Shown: one piece after another, positions 1-12,900 of the stretch
How the letters are laid out: each line of letters begins with the position of its first letter
Numbering within the stretch: position 1 is the first letter of the stretch
Source of the DNA: Linanthus parryae
Taxonomy: Eukaryota > Streptophyta > Magnoliopsida > Ericales > Polemoniaceae
Assembly (NCBI GenBank): GCA_023055425.1
Contig: JALGPY010000006.1
Span: 72,448,127-72,512,126, forward strand
Length of the DNA: 64,000 nucleotides
Reading direction: 5' to 3'
The notes under the pieces: model-generated
What the model was told of the DNA's origin: nothing
Databases searched by the model: none
What the model saw: only the letters and a program-made list of their open reading frames with translations
Made by a program: the position numbers and the translations under genes

Positions 1-174
1 TAACAGGGGTGCAAAATGTCTTTTTCCATAAATCAGGGGGTAAAATGTTTTTTCCCCATAATCGGAGGGTGGAAAATGTCTTTTACCCTATTAATTTTCT
101 TCTTAGAGATTAAAAAGAACACAGATATAATGAAGCCAAGTCACTTACACAAGAAACAACACCATGAAAAAAAT

Positions 175-451
175 ATAAAATCTTGTACCAGTCCGTCCCA
201 ACTCTTTCTTCCCATCTGACTTTTTTGACTCGTATTTGGGTCACTTTGACCGAGTGATTTGGATAGCAAAATAATACGAATTTTTTTATAATTTTTTCAC
301 CATATTATAGAGCAACTTTTACTCTACAAGACCATGAAAAAATTATCAAAAAATTACATCGGTTTGCTATTCAAATCACCGGGTCAAACTGACCCAGTGA
401 ATAGTGACTAAAGTGAAATTGGGAAGAAAGAGCTGGGACAGAGTGGTATTT
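175..451. repeat. Foldback (MITE-like) element, interrupted by the 450-7605 insertion
   Basis: The left arm (about 178-300) and right arm (about 310-450) are imperfect inverted repeats: the stretch around CCCAACTCTTTCTTCCC reappears inverted near 419-436, and the block with GATTTGGATAGCAAA near 257-272 reappears inverted near 362-378. The right arm seems to continue for about 10 bp past the LTR element, from 7606. No clean target duplication was found, so ends are approximate and the class is not assigned. Bases 1-174 hold no recognised feature. Confidence 0.45.
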
Positions 452-1665
452 TAACACTCCCCTTATTAAACAAGGGAAATGCCTCCGCCCGAGGTGATGA
501 GCCTCATTGGGAACGGATAAGGATCGTCGGTTCACAGCTAGTACAACCATCGATAACACTTCAAAACATAGCTTATTACAATTTCAATACAAACAATGAC
601 ATTTGAAAAGTCCAGAATACAATTTTCAGTGATATTAAACAAATTACTATGTGATCGATGATCTGAGCATCGAGCTTCTCTATCCTGTTGTGTCGTGAAC
701 GTTCCCCCACCTCGATAGCCAACCTGCGGTTTTAAAATAGCAAAAGCCGACGCAGTTTTTACAGAAAATAGTCAGCAAACGGCTGAGTAAGAAACATCTC
801 AACACGTAAACAGATGATTGGGCACATATATTTCAAAGACACGTAAACAGGTAGAGAAAACAGATTATGAATTAAGATCACAACTAAAAGTGACAAGATT
901 AGCGGGATAAACTTTGATTTGAGATTTCTTCAAACTTTTCATTATTAAAGTCCCATTTTTCAACTTTTCTGGCGGCCACCTGGCCACGTGCCACGGGTAA
1001 GCAGCTTGCTCTACTGCCCCATGAGCCCCAGAATTAAACATTGTACGAGCTAAACCATGCAGAGTACCCGTCTGCCTCGGAATAAAATATACGGATTATC
1101 TCGAGGGTCTAGCAACCCTACTTCAACCCGGCGGTTGAGAAAGCCCCACTAGTTACGACCTTCCCGCCTCATAACTCGCCTACAAGACCTTAAGTGTCGA
1201 CACCCCCTAGAGGTTAGCAACTCCGCTAGAGTAGTACTTGTAGCTCCTCCCATATCCTCATGGTAGTGTAGGATAATGGGCACCAGGGTATGCCAGAGTT
1301 TGGCTCCCTAAATCCCCTGACCAGAACGTATGGTCTAAACATTAGTGAACCAAATAACAACTCGTACAAGTCATCTTTCACTTTACGTTTCTTAGTGTCT
1401 TAAAAATACTTTTATGAAAATGTTGATCCTCCACTCGATTCCGGTGATACAATTCCAATGAAGTAATAAATAAAGTAATGGTGAATCAAAAGTATATTTC
1501 ATAACATTAAGGGATAAAGTCCAACTCTACTGCTTGGTCTCAAGATAGGAATCGTTTCCAGATTTTTAGCATACGGATATTCTGATAGTCCGCAGTAAAT
1601 CATTTAAGCAGAAAACACTTTGATAAACTCATTTTGATGACTGAAGAGTCGAGCATATAACTTAC

Positions 1666-1738
1666 CTCAAGTAGCAATAGCAAACAGCACGAACTAGCTC
1701 CTACTGATAGACGTAACCCTCGTCTATGAACTCGTCGC
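1666..1738 (-). other. Candidate 73-bp mini-exon inside the LTR
   Basis: On the minus strand the block is preceded by an acceptor-like TTTGTAG, begins GCGACGAGTTC and ends CTTGAG before a consensus donor GTAAGT. A block of nearly the same length with the same borders lies in the Tekay-like LTR at 35485-35554. The identical copy in the other LTR is at 5401-5473. Splicing is inferred from sequence only. Confidence 0.5.
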
Positions 1739-3469
1739 CTACAAATTTATTGTCTCTAATCAATCCAAAGTCCATATAATGCACATATCCGATGTGAAAA
1801 ACCCCTAAAGACTAGTGGTGGAGCGAGGCATCCTATTTTCTATTGAAACCAACTAATTCATCCTTGTTTCTTGAAAACAATATTAGTAGCTAGATAATAA
1901 TTATTTAATAAAATATTTGATGCCATATACTTATTGATAAAAATATAATTAAACTCTTATGTATAGACTTAAGTAGTGATACGAAAGAAATTAATTCTTA
2001 TGAGTAATAAACTCAAAATATTTAACAAGTATTTCCTCAAAAATAGTAATTATAAATATTTGTAACTATAAGGAAATATAACTTATATCAACAAATCTTA
2101 TATTATTGACGATATATATATATATATATTTTCTAAAGAAATTATTTCTTAATTTTACACAATAAAAACCATTCTCCTCCCTATTATTATTCTTTAATTG
2201 AATAAATATTTAACTAGCAATTTTTTTATTTGTTACTAAAAGCAATAACAATACTTATAATTATTTGAAACTTTATATACACAAAATTAATAGTGAATAT
2301 CTAACACAATTGTATTCTCACAATTAATTATATAAACACAATATCTTTTAGTCATGCTCTTTTATTAATAAATTAAAATGTAAAAAGAAACTAGAAAATA
2401 ACTTGTTTCAATTATCTAAAAAGATATGTATATGTGTGTGTATAAATTACATTGTAATATATAGTTAAATATGTACAATAAACTTTATATATTTTATTTA
2501 ATAAAAGAAAATTATTAATTATACTAACAAAATAAAATATACAATCTACAAATAAGCCCCTCATTTTCCAAAATCAACACTTTTAACCCCCAACCCACAT
2601 ACATCACAGTTTATATAAATGATAAATCATGCCAAACAAGTTTCTGAAATAACACTTTCACCCCCCAGTTCAATCTAATGCAGTTTTTATAACATATAGT
2701 TCATGCCCTCAACGTTTCTGAAACGATACTTTCACCCCCCTGTTTATACCCACAGCAAACACCCACAACAACTTGAATCGAAACTTGATTTCTAGCGATA
2801 AAACGCGATTCTGATTACTTTAAACGAACAACGGGGAGGATTAGAGATTACCCGCACCAAAAATTTCGAGAATCGGTGAAGAGACGGGTCGGGTTGATGA
2901 ACCCGACGGTGGTGGTCGACGGTGGTGCTCGACGGGGGTCAATCCGGCGTTGTTGGCTCCGGTGGGTTGCGTTTCTGTCTTCCTCGGATCTCCAGGAGGC
3001 CAGTGGGAGGGAGAATCGACGTTGGGTAGCGTCGAGTCGCAAGACCCGACCTCGTCGCCGGCGTTAATGGAGTCGCGGCGATGGTGGTGGTCGTCGCCGA
3101 GATTTCTGCTGCTGATGGTGCTCTGCTCTTGGTCGCGGGGAGGACTGAGGGCGAGGGAGAGAGAGAGCAGAGGGGAGAGGGAGAGCAGAGGGTGATGGTG
3201 GTGATGGGTGTGGCCTCCGTCGGTGGTGGCAGCGGCAACCACCGCTGCTGCTGCTCTGTTTTCTGGCAAAACAGAGGGGGAGAGGATAGGGGGCGTGGTG
3301 GTGGCGGCCTGTTGGGTGTGCCGAAGAAGAGAAGAAGGAGCAGAAGTATAAGAAGAGGAGGAGGGAGGTGAAAGACAAGGGTGTTGTTGGGGAACTCAAA
3401 ATTTGCAGAGCCCGTTTCCTGAGGGAGCTGGGTTTCTTTCCTTTTTTTTTTTTATATATATATTATTGT

Positions 3470-3473
3470 TATA

Positions 3474-3516
<43 letters not shown>

Positions 3517-3522
3517 ATTATA

Positions 3523-3556
<34 letters not shown>
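3470..3556. repeat. (ATT)n microsatellite in LTR
   Basis: Tandem ATT repeats with short TATAATTA interruptions. The same tract recurs at about 7205-7291 in the second LTR. Confidence 0.9.
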
Positions 3557-3871
3557 TATCATTATTATAATACAAGTATAGTATAAAATACTATATTAAA
3601 TACATAGTATGTATACGGTACAAATACTATGGTAGAAAGTATAAAAATACGTATAGTATAAGTATAATACAAGTATACACTACATATAGTACAAAAATAC
3701 AAGTATAAAATACAAAAAGTTTTATAAAAGACAAAATATACCCCCAACAACAACTATATAATATTATCCGAAATTACAATTACCTCCCCTACTCGTCATA
3801 AAATTCAAAAATACTTGTTTAAATTTTACGAAAAATACGTCAAAATATCTAGAAAAATACGGGGTGTTACA

Positions 3872-3884
3872 TCCTTCCCCCCTT
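3872..3884 (-). other. Polypurine tract of the giant-LTR element
   Basis: Minus-strand AAGGGGGGAAGGA lies directly beside the 3' LTR, where plus-strand DNA priming is expected. Confidence 0.8.
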
Positions 3885-4170
3885 AAAGAAAGCTTCGTCC
3901 TCGAAGCTAGGGTCGCTAAGTCTCAGAAAGGTTCTAAAGTCAATAGTGTCTCGACAGATAAAGCTAAGCAAGAATCACAGATAATCACATCAAATAGCAA
4001 TTCAGCTAATAGGACTCACAACAGCACACCTAGCACAATAGGACATAAGCTATCCCGCAATCCCCGGCTGGTTCAATTTTATTACCGGTTTTAGTTGTCC
4101 TATATCCATTTTAAATTTGAAAAACTCTTTTTAGTTGAAACCGAATAGTCGTACTAACTTAGAACCGTCG

Positions 4171-4182
4171 GCTCTGATACCA
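4171..4182 (-). other. Primer binding site, tRNA-iMet type
   Basis: Minus-strand TGGTATCAGAGC lies 2 bp from the 5' LTR end. It complements the 3' end of plant initiator-Met tRNA and fixes element orientation. Confidence 0.88.
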
Positions 4183-4184
4183 AC

Positions 4185-7100
4185 TTTAACACTCCCCTTA
4201 TTAAACAAGGGAAATGCCTCCGCCCGAGGTGATGAGCCTCATTGGGAACGGATAAGGATCGTCGGTTCACAGCTAGTACAACCATCGATAACACTTCAAA
4301 ACATAGCTTATTACAATTTCAATACAAACAATGACATTTGAAAAGTCCAGAATACAATTTTCAGTGATATTAAACAAATTACTATGTGATCGATGATCTG
4401 AGCATCGAGCTTCTCTATCCTGTTGTGTCGTGAACGTTCCCCCACCTCGATAGCCAACCTGCGGTTTTAAAATAGCAAAAGCCGACGCAGTTTTTACAGA
4501 AAATAGTCAGCAAACGGCTGAGTAAGAAACATCTCAACACGTAAACAGATGATTGGGCACATATATTTCAAAGACACGTAAACAGGTAGAGAAAACAGAT
4601 TATGAATTAAGATCACAACTAAAAGTGACAAGATTAGCGGGATAAACTTTGATTTGAGATTTCTTCAAACTTTTCATTATTAAAGTCCCATTTTTCAACT
4701 TTTCTGGCGGCCACCTGGCCACGTGCCACGGGTAAGCAGCTTGCTCTACTGCCCCATGAGCCCCAGAATTAAACATTGTACGAGCTAAACCATGCAGAGT
4801 ACCCGTCTGCCTCGGAATAAAATATACGGATTATCTCGAGGGTCTAGCAACCCTACTTCAACCCGGCGGTTGAGAAAGCCCCACTAGTTACGACCTTCCC
4901 GCCTCATAACTCGCCTACAAGACCTTAAGTGTCGACACCCCCTAGAGGTTAGCAACTCCGCTAGAGTAGTACTTGTAGCTCCTCCCATATCCTCATGGTA
5001 GTGTAGGATAATGGGCACCAGGGTATGCCAGAGTTTGGCTCCCTAAATCCCCTGACCAGAACGTATGGTCTAAACATTAGTGAACCAAATAACAACTCGT
5101 ACAAGTCATCTTTCACTTTACGTTTCTTAGTGTCTTAAAAATACTTTTATGAAAATGTTGATCCTCCACTCGATTCCGGTGATACAATTCCAATGAAGTA
5201 ATAAATAAAGTAATGGTGAATCAAAAGTATATTTCATAACATTAAGGGATAAAGTCCAACTCTACTGCTTGGTCTCAAGATAGGAATCGTTTCCAGATTT
5301 TTAGCATACGGATATTCTGATAGTCCGCAGTAAATCATTTAAGCAGAAAACACTTTGATAAACTCATTTTGATGACTGAAGAGTCGAGCATATAACTTAC
5401 CTCAAGTAGCAATAGCAAACAGCACGAACTAGCTCCTACTGATAGACGTAACCCTCGTCTATGAACTCGTCGCCTACAAATTTATTGTCTCTAATCAATC
5501 CAAAGTCCATATAATGCACATATCCGATGTGAAAAACCCCTAAAGACTAGTGGTGGAGCGAGGCATCCTATTTTCTATTGAAACCAACTAATTCATCCTT
5601 GTTTCTTGAAAACAATATTAGTAGCTAGATAATAATTATTTAATAAAATATTTGATGCCATATACTTATTGATAAAAATATAATTAAACTCTTATGTATA
5701 GACTTAAGTAGTGATACGAAAGAAATTAATTCTTATGAGTAATAAACTCAAACTATTTAACAAGTATTTCCTCAAAAATAGTAATTATAAATATTTGTAA
5801 CTATAAGGAAATATAACTTATATCAACAAATCTTATATTATTGACGATATATATATATATATATTTTCTAAAGAAATTATTTCTTAATTTTACACAATAA
5901 AAACCATTCTCCTCCCTATTATTATTCTTTAATTGAATAAATATTTAACTAGCAATTTTTTTATTTGTTACTAAAAGCAATAACAATACTTATAATTATT
6001 TGAAACTTTATATACACAAAATTAATAGTGAATATCTAACACAATTGTATTCTCACAATTAATTATATAAACACAATATCTTTTAGTCATGCTCTTTTAT
6101 TAATAAATTAAAATGTAAAAAGAAACTAGAAAATAACTTGTTTCAATTATCTAAAAAGATATGTATATGTGTGTGTATAAATTACATTGTAATATATAGT
6201 TAAATATGTACAATAAACTTTATATATTTTATTTAATAAAAGAAAATTATTAATTATACTAACAAAATAAAATATACAATCTACAAATAAGCCCCTCATT
6301 TTCCAAAATCAACACTTTTAACCCCCAACCCACATACATCACAGTTTATATAAATGATAAATCATGCCAAACAAGTTTCTGAAATAACACTTTCACCCCC
6401 CAGTTCAATCTAATGCAGTTTTTATAACATATAGTTCATGCCCTCAACGTTTCTGAAACGATACTTTCACCCCCCTGTTTATACCCACAGCAAACACCCA
6501 CAACAACTTGAATCGAAACTTGATTTCTAGCGATAAAACGCGATTCTGATTACTTTAAACGAACAACGGGGAGGATTAGAGATTACCCGCACCAAAAATT
6601 TCGAGAATCGGTGAAGAGACGGGTCGGGTTGATGAACCCGACGGTGGTGGTCGACGGTGGTGCTCGACGGGGGTCAATCCGGCGTTGTTGGCTCCGGTGG
6701 GTTGCGTTTCTGTCTTCCTCGGATCTCCAGGAGGCCAGTGGGAGGGAGAATCGACGTTGGGTAGCGTCGAGTCGCAAGACCCGACCTCGTCGCCGGCGTT
6801 AATGGAGTCGCGGCGATGGTGGTGGTCGTCGCCGAGATTTCTGCTGCTGATGGTGCTCTGCTCTTGGTCGCGGGGAGGACTGAGGGCGAGGGAGAGAGAG
6901 AGCAGAGGGGAGAGGGAGAGCAGAGGGTGATGGTGGTGATGGGTGTGGCCTCCGTCGGTGGTGGCAGCGGCAACCACCGCTGCTGCTGCTCTGTTTTCTG
7001 GCAAAACAGAGGGGGAGAGGATAGGGGGCGTGGTGGTGGCGGCCTGTTGGGTGTGCCGAAGAAGAGAAGAAGGAGCAGAAGTATAAGAAGAGGAGGAGGG

Positions 7101-7207
7101 AGGTGAAAGACAAGGGTGTTGTTGGGGAACTCAAAATTTGCAGAGCCCGTTTCCTGAGGGAGCTGGGTTTCTTTCCTTTTTTTTTTTATATATATATTAT
7201 TGTTATA

Positions 7208-7253
<46 letters not shown>

Positions 7254-7259
7254 ATTATA

Positions 7260-7290
<31 letters not shown>

Positions 7291-7605
7291 TATCATTATT
7301 ATAATACAAGTATAGTATAAAATACTATATTAAATACATAGTATGTATACGGTACAAATACTATGGTAGAAAGTATAAAAATACGTATAGTATAAGTATA
7401 ATACAAGTATACACTACATATAGTACAAAAATACAAGTATAAAATACAAAAAGTTTTATAAAAGACAAAATATACCCCCAACAACAACTATATAATATTA
7501 TCCGAAATTACAATTACCTCCCCTACTCGTCATAAAATTCAAAAATACTTGTTTAAATTTTACGAAAAATACGTCAAAATATCTAGAAAAATACGGGGTG
7601 TTACA
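4185..7605 (-). repeat. 5' LTR of the giant-LTR element
   Basis: 3,421 bp, near-identical copy of 450-3871, with the same mini-exon-like block at 5401-5473, donor-like site at about 6585 and ATT microsatellite at about 7205-7291. It starts TGTAACACCCC on the minus strand at 7605, next to the target duplication GGTAT. Confidence 0.88.
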
Positions 7606-7934
7606 GGTATTGTTTTACTATCCAAATCACAATGTCAAAGTGACATTGATATAGGTTGAAAAGTCAAACTAGAAAGATCCTGACACAGAAAAAGTATAAG
7701 ACATATTAAACCCGAATAGCAAATCGACCGGTGTTGCGCGAATAGTAAGATCCTGCTGACAGTGAGGAAGTGGAAGACATATTGAACTCGAATAGCAAAC
7801 TGGTCAGAGTTGCGTGAACAATGCCATCTAAATAACGATTTTGATCCCCTCCGGTCCAAAGATCATATGGTTCGTCAAATCTCGAAATCTTAGCCATTTT
7901 TGATGAAATGTCAATATAATGATATCCCATTAAG
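7606..7934. other. Non-coding stretch between insertions
   Basis: No gene seen. It starts with the outer part of the foldback arm: 7616-7655 resembles 362-400 and carries the dyad TGTCAAAGTGACA. The rest is unassigned. Confidence 0.4.
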
Positions 7935-9243
7935 GTGTGAGCTCTGAGCTCTCTCTAACTTAGAGAGAGAAACATTTGCTGGCACCTCTGCTACCTCTCT
8001 TCTTATGTTGTTACCACCGGTTTCTTGCAATTTCTCGATGGCGACCCCGATGTTAATAGATTTCAACCCAAAGCGAAGATTGTGATCTTCTTGCCTGGAG
8101 AGCTTTGCTTCCGATTTCTCTATTCCTATTTCCCGACCGGCGAAGGGGAGCCAACCTATTCTTCCGCCACCGGATCCCTTGGTCCTATTTACCCATCCCC
8201 ACAGCTCAAGATTGCTAGTCGTGGATCATTCAAAACTCCTATCATTTTCCCAAGCGTCGAACGACAACCACTTCGGTTCAAATCTTTTTCTCAAGCTCGA
8301 AAAGTGTTAGATCCAATTAATCGAACACGGTGGTGGAATCAAGCAAACCCTTGTTATCGGAAAGCAAGAGCCACCAACCCCAAAACCAGCAAAGGAATCA
8401 AATCATTCGCAAAACAGAGCAATTTACCCTCATACGAAACAGGTCTTTCCAAAGCCAAATCCAACAGGAAATTATTCTCATGCTCTGATGCGACACCGAA
8501 CATCGGCGATTTCGAAACCCACAGAGAAGGGAACAACACTGCAGGTCTCAAATCATCAAAGAACATCATCCCCTTTGCTCTCACAGCGGCACCATTTAAC
8601 AACTCTTAGTCGCAAACCCCACCATCAGTCGCCTTTCCGAACACAGCCTCCAAGGCACAAACTCCTGGACTTCGAAATTCCGATGACCATGGCGCATGCG
8701 CCACATGTTTTACCTTTTGGTCTCTACAGGAAACGTCCTCTGCTGTTCATGCTCAGAATCCGGCAACCATTACCGGCACTCTCGTCGGAGTCGAAGAAGC
8801 CACCGTCGACATCACTCTCTTACTGTGCCACCGTCCGTCACAGCCCAACGTCCAATTCTCCTTATCTGGAACAAGGCCAAAAAAGCAAATGATGAGCTTT
8901 GAGTTGTACTTCCTTCAACAAGCCACGTGTCCAATGGGCTCTTCTCAGAGGTTTTATGGGTCCCAGACACAATACCCAATTTTTACCTCTGTTTTGTCTT
9001 TCTTGTTTTGCAGGTTATGCACATCTACTTTTTTTACTAGTATTTATTGTGCTTAGAGTTTATAATGATTTGAGTCATCTATGTTTGTACCGCTAGGTGA
9101 GCATCGGATATATGTTAGTCTAGTACAGGTAGGTCTATATTTAGACTATAGGTACTCCGCTCGGCGACGAAAGGCTTACAAATGTATTTCGCTGTACTTC
9201 TATATTATTAATGATATGTTTTACCTTTGATAAAAAAAACTCA
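7935..9243 (+). mobile_element. Probable short or deleted non-LTR (LINE-type) retroposon
   Basis: The start (GAGCTCTCTCTAACTTAGAGAGAGAAAC region, about 7948-7972) resembles leaders of plant L1-type elements. The 3' end (about 9056-9238) is a T-rich tail ending TTACCTTTGAT followed by an A run, typical of plant L1 3' ends. CATTAAG occurs at 7928-7934 and 9244-9250 as a possible short target duplication. The longest plus frame (about 8025-8609, 194 codons) resembles no family I recognise and lacks endonuclease or RT motifs. The call rests on the two ends only; decayed unrelated sequence is possible. Confidence 0.42.
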
Positions 9244-9445
9244 CATTAAGAATTATAATACTCCGTGTCACGTCAAATAGCTTTCTCGTCATCTGTCCTT
9301 AGAAACAACTTTATCAATTGTTAGATTGTAATGTCTTCACAAACGAAAATATTAATTATTTTCTTCCTAGATATTAAAAGAACACAGATATAATGAAATT
9401 CATATGATACAAAACTTTTTTTCTTTTACAACATAAGTTTCTGTC

Positions 9446-9510
9446 GACAACTCATGTGATATCATTAGGCTGCATGAGGTCACGGGTTCAAGCCCCGTTG
9501 ACGACAAAAC
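9446..9510 (+). repeat. tRNA-derived (SINE-like) fragment
   Basis: GGTCACGGGTTCAAGCCCCG resembles a tRNA T-arm with a B-box (GGTTCAAGCCC), and is followed by TTGACGACAAAA. No matching 5' half or acceptor stem is visible, so it is not a tRNA gene. The rest of 9251-9880 shows no gene; 9583-9904 probably includes the CDC48B 3' flank. Confidence 0.35.
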
Positions 9511-9904
9511 AATTTCTAAAAAAAATCATTAGGCTGCAAGATCATTAGTTGGTCACAAATTTTTCGAGTTTCAACTACCCGCATGACAATTTCTCCTCCC
9601 AGTCTGTATATATTAAAGCACACACTCCTCTTTTTCTTTTTTTGGTATATTACAACCCCCTCAGGGGGACATAATATATCAGAACCACAGCTGCTCAAAC
9701 TTCAGAGTAATTACAATCAACACCCTCATGTAAACTCTGTTAACATAATTATGGAACTAACTAAACTAACCGCATACTCTTTGATATCAAACTAGGCTCA
9801 CAGAGATAATCAGAGCAATACCAGCAATCACTGATCTACAGGCGAAAAACGATAATTCTCTGACAATCAGACCGTGCAAAATTGATGGAGACGAGGCTTA
9901 TTAG

Positions 9905-12900
9905 TCATGTGGGGTTGCACGATTGTTGCAAGCTCGATTGCCATTTGACAAACATTTTGCAAACACATTCCACCCCAGCAAGTAAAACTACCGTCGTAAA
10001 AGCAGTCCTGAGAAGACCTAATGAATCCACTGACTTCCTACTTCTCTGGGCTTTTTTAGTAGTAGTAGGTATGACTGAACTGGGATGCACCCTAGATGGA
10101 TTCTTCATGAACGAAGAAAATTTGTCGATTTCTTCTTGTGTGAGTGCCGGCTTCAAAGATTTCATGATAGTCTGAAAGTGGTCACTGCGGACAACGGTGG
10201 CAGTTATGTCTTCCCTTAGTGCTGCAGATCCAGCTTGCTGACATAAGCCCTCCAGCTCCGCCCCTGTGAAGAGCTCGGTGTCCTCTGCTATTTGTTTGAG
10301 GTCGACTTTATCATCCACTTTCATATTGCGTGTATGTATCCGGAGAATCTCATGCCGCGATTCAGTGTCGGGCGGCGGCACGTAAAGCACCTGCGGTATC
10401 ATTGAAGAAGAATAAGCAGAAATCACCACACTTGCCGCTTAAGAGATGGGACAGTCAAAACTACAAAATAAAAATAAAAAAATGACAGAAGTCACAATTA
10501 AGGTCATTAAGCAACCATCAATATGAAGTCGAGCGTTTCTATCCATTAATAAGTGTCAATTTTTCTATTTTCGGATGTCCTGACTCCTAACGTAATTGTC
10601 CACTTTCATTTTTTGTTGTCTCAAAGTGGATACACTGACAAGAATGTTCAAGTTCGAACGCCAGTTATCCTTGGAACCACTGGGGATTGACATGGCCATT
10701 TGTAGCTAAATATCACACCAAAAGAAAGTAAATTGAGAAATGAGGGAAATGAGGAACAATTTTGTCAATGTCCCTACAAAACTCAATTAAGTATGCAATT
10801 AATACATGTCCCTTTAGAAAGTTAGGGTTTCAAAAAGGGGCACTTATTTTGGGACCGAGGAAGTATTTTACTTTATGCACATTCTTCTAATTGTCTTGGA
10901 AAACAGGAAAGGCATATCTCAAGATGCTAAGAAACACAGACAAGGACACTGGTCACTTAGTGGACACAAAGAGAACACAGCTAGCTCTGGAAAATTCAAG
11001 AATGACACTACCAAAAAACAATGCATCTAATAGACATTAAATATGTGAAAAATATCAACATTTTTACTCGAACAAAACACACGCAAAAGATCAATAACTC
11101 TGAACAACCTCGCATTCGTAATCTTAACATCTTCATCTAGCATGAAAACGACATAAGACATAGTATCAAACATGTATCGATGTATTCGTAAAATAATGTG
11201 TCCCTCAATTAGTCTGATTAGGCGTGCCTGACCTACGTCAGAGTGTACGTCTGAAACATACGCAGCTTTGGTGGTAACCTGAACCACCGATATTCGTATA
11301 TTACAGAAAACACATCCAAATAGTGAAGAAAAGCAACAAGCAACAAGTGTTCATAAAAAAACATTACCAGATCAAATCGTCCAGGGCGCATAAGAGCAGC
11401 ATCAATAGCCTGAGGACGATTGGTGGCAGCCAAGACAAGAACTCCCTAGAGACAGATCAGAAAGTATCAATCAAGGTTTCACATTCTACATTTCCTATAA
11501 ATAGTTATAAAGCTCGATGTTAAATTCAAAGCTTACTTGAGACGGTTCTAAACCATCCATCTCAGTAAGTAAAGTAGACAAAAGCCTTTCTCCAACTGCG
11601 ACATTGCTGCTTGATTGCCCTCCTCTGTCATTGACAAGTTGACAATAATCAACTAATTGGAAAAATGGAAAATAGAAGCCAATGTAAACGAATCTGTTTA
11701 TTAAGGAAGTTAACCCAATAATCTAAAGAGCAAAAATGATCTTATTAGAAAAGAAGCTTCTTTTTCCCTAATTAAATGTCATTTAGTTAGTATTAACTAT
11801 TGTTGCTGCCAGACTTCACCTGCAAATATAAGCTTCGGAAAGTTCAAGAGACCAAATTTGGTAGACAAGATCTGGGAAGCTCTTTTCTCTTGTTTGAAGA
11901 GTTGTGCGCATTTGTCAAATAGGAACATGTTTTACAGATAGAAGTTGCAAATTGATGGCTAAAAAGATCAAACTTCAGCCAAATTGTGCAATTAGGCTCT
12001 TGTCGACTACGCTCCTAGTACAACTTAAATTATATTCCAGTGGGAGTTAATTTATCCCTGTTTCACATCTTTGAGTTTAGCCAAATAAAAATGCACAGAG
12101 AGATTAGTAGATAAGTTTTCACATATCAACGAACAATTACTTGGTAATCAAAAGTCTGGAATCAATCAATCCCTCCCTCTCCCTCTCATATTCCTTACCC
12201 AGTCTACGCTAAAGCTCTCGATTTATCGATAGTCATTAGCTCTCCCTCCCTACCTACCTACCTCCATCCTTACCTACCTAACCTCTTTATTTCTGCTCAA
12301 AATTTCCGATTGAGCCACCTCGTACCTTTTCTTTCTAATAGCAACCAAGGCAGTAACAACAGAAACTTAGCTAGGATCTGAGATTAGATTCTTGAAAATT
12401 CCCATCTTCACTTTGCCATTATCTGTTTTCCATTGTAATAGATGGTTGTAAAAGATGGTATATCACGGGAGAGAGTATTCATTGGGGCTAGCCCCACCAC
12501 TGTGGCATGCATGCCTGCGTGGTGGGGCACACCAATCAATTTCTGACAAACATTCATAATTTAGTGGATTCCATCTGACAAATGCATATTTGTAAAATTC
12601 TGATTGGCGTGCCCCACCACGGAGGCATGCATGCCACAGTGATGGTGCAAACCCCAATCAATACTCTCCTATCACAGTTGTTTGTATCTACAGTTTTATT
12701 CTAGTCAATGCTGGCATGCTGTCAATAGCAAGGAACGGCTCTGTGATCTCTCGTATAGTAGTTTTCAGGAAATAGTATAACATAATAGCAAAATCGATCA
12801 TATATCTTGCATAGGATACCGATACAGAAATTGTACCTTGAAACATGCGTAGAAATAAATAACAAAAATTTAGTTCATAAGATCTCATGTTCCTTAAAAC

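Larger units (their letters stand above)
450..3871 (-). repeat. 3' LTR of the giant-LTR element
   Basis: Near-identical to 4185-7605. Reading in element sense (minus) it holds an ATT-repeat tract, a GC-rich exon-like block (about 3399 to 2852) with overlapping open frames on both strands, a donor-like CGG|GTAATCTCT at 2851, an AT-rich stretch, a 73-bp mini-exon-like block (1738 to 1666), and the Tekay-type block GGGGTGTCGACACTTAAG (about 1206-1189). The open frames in the GC-rich block are not called as genes. Confidence 0.88.
450..7605 (-). mobile_element. Non-autonomous LTR retrotransposon with giant LTRs and a 313-bp interior (LARD/TRIM-like, Tekay-type)
   Basis: Two direct repeats of about 3.42 kb (450-3871, 4185-7605) enclose 313 bp. 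On the minus strand the LTR starts TGTAACACCCC and ends GGGAGTGTTAAA, followed at once by a tRNA-iMet-type priming site, and a polypurine tract precedes the other LTR, so orientation is minus. Host bases GGTAT (445-449) and GGTAT (7606-7610) form a 5-bp target duplication. The LTRs differ by only a handful of bases by eye (for example one A/C change near 2011/5749 and homopolymer length), so insertion was very recent. No gag or pol is present; mobilisation in trans is inferred. LTR blocks shared with the Tekay-like element at 34205 point to that lineage as parent or helper. Confidence 0.88.

Noticed and set aside
2841..3399. Several overlapping open frames on both strands (up to 142 codons), repeated at 6576-7134
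   Set aside because: They lie in a GC-rich, low-complexity LTR block duplicated by the two LTRs. Open frames on both strands are expected from composition, and no domain is recognised.
6674..7315. Frames with long Ile or Tyr runs
   Set aside because: These are translations of the ATT microsatellite.
8025..8609. 194-codon frame as a host gene
   Set aside because: No recognisable domain, overlapping frames on the other strand, and a probable retroposon context with an A-rich 3' end.
11027..11287. Short frames within CDC48B introns (also near 12688-12888, 13552-13767 and 17016-17279)
   Set aside because: They lie between well-supported exons, carry no domain and do not fit family gene structure.
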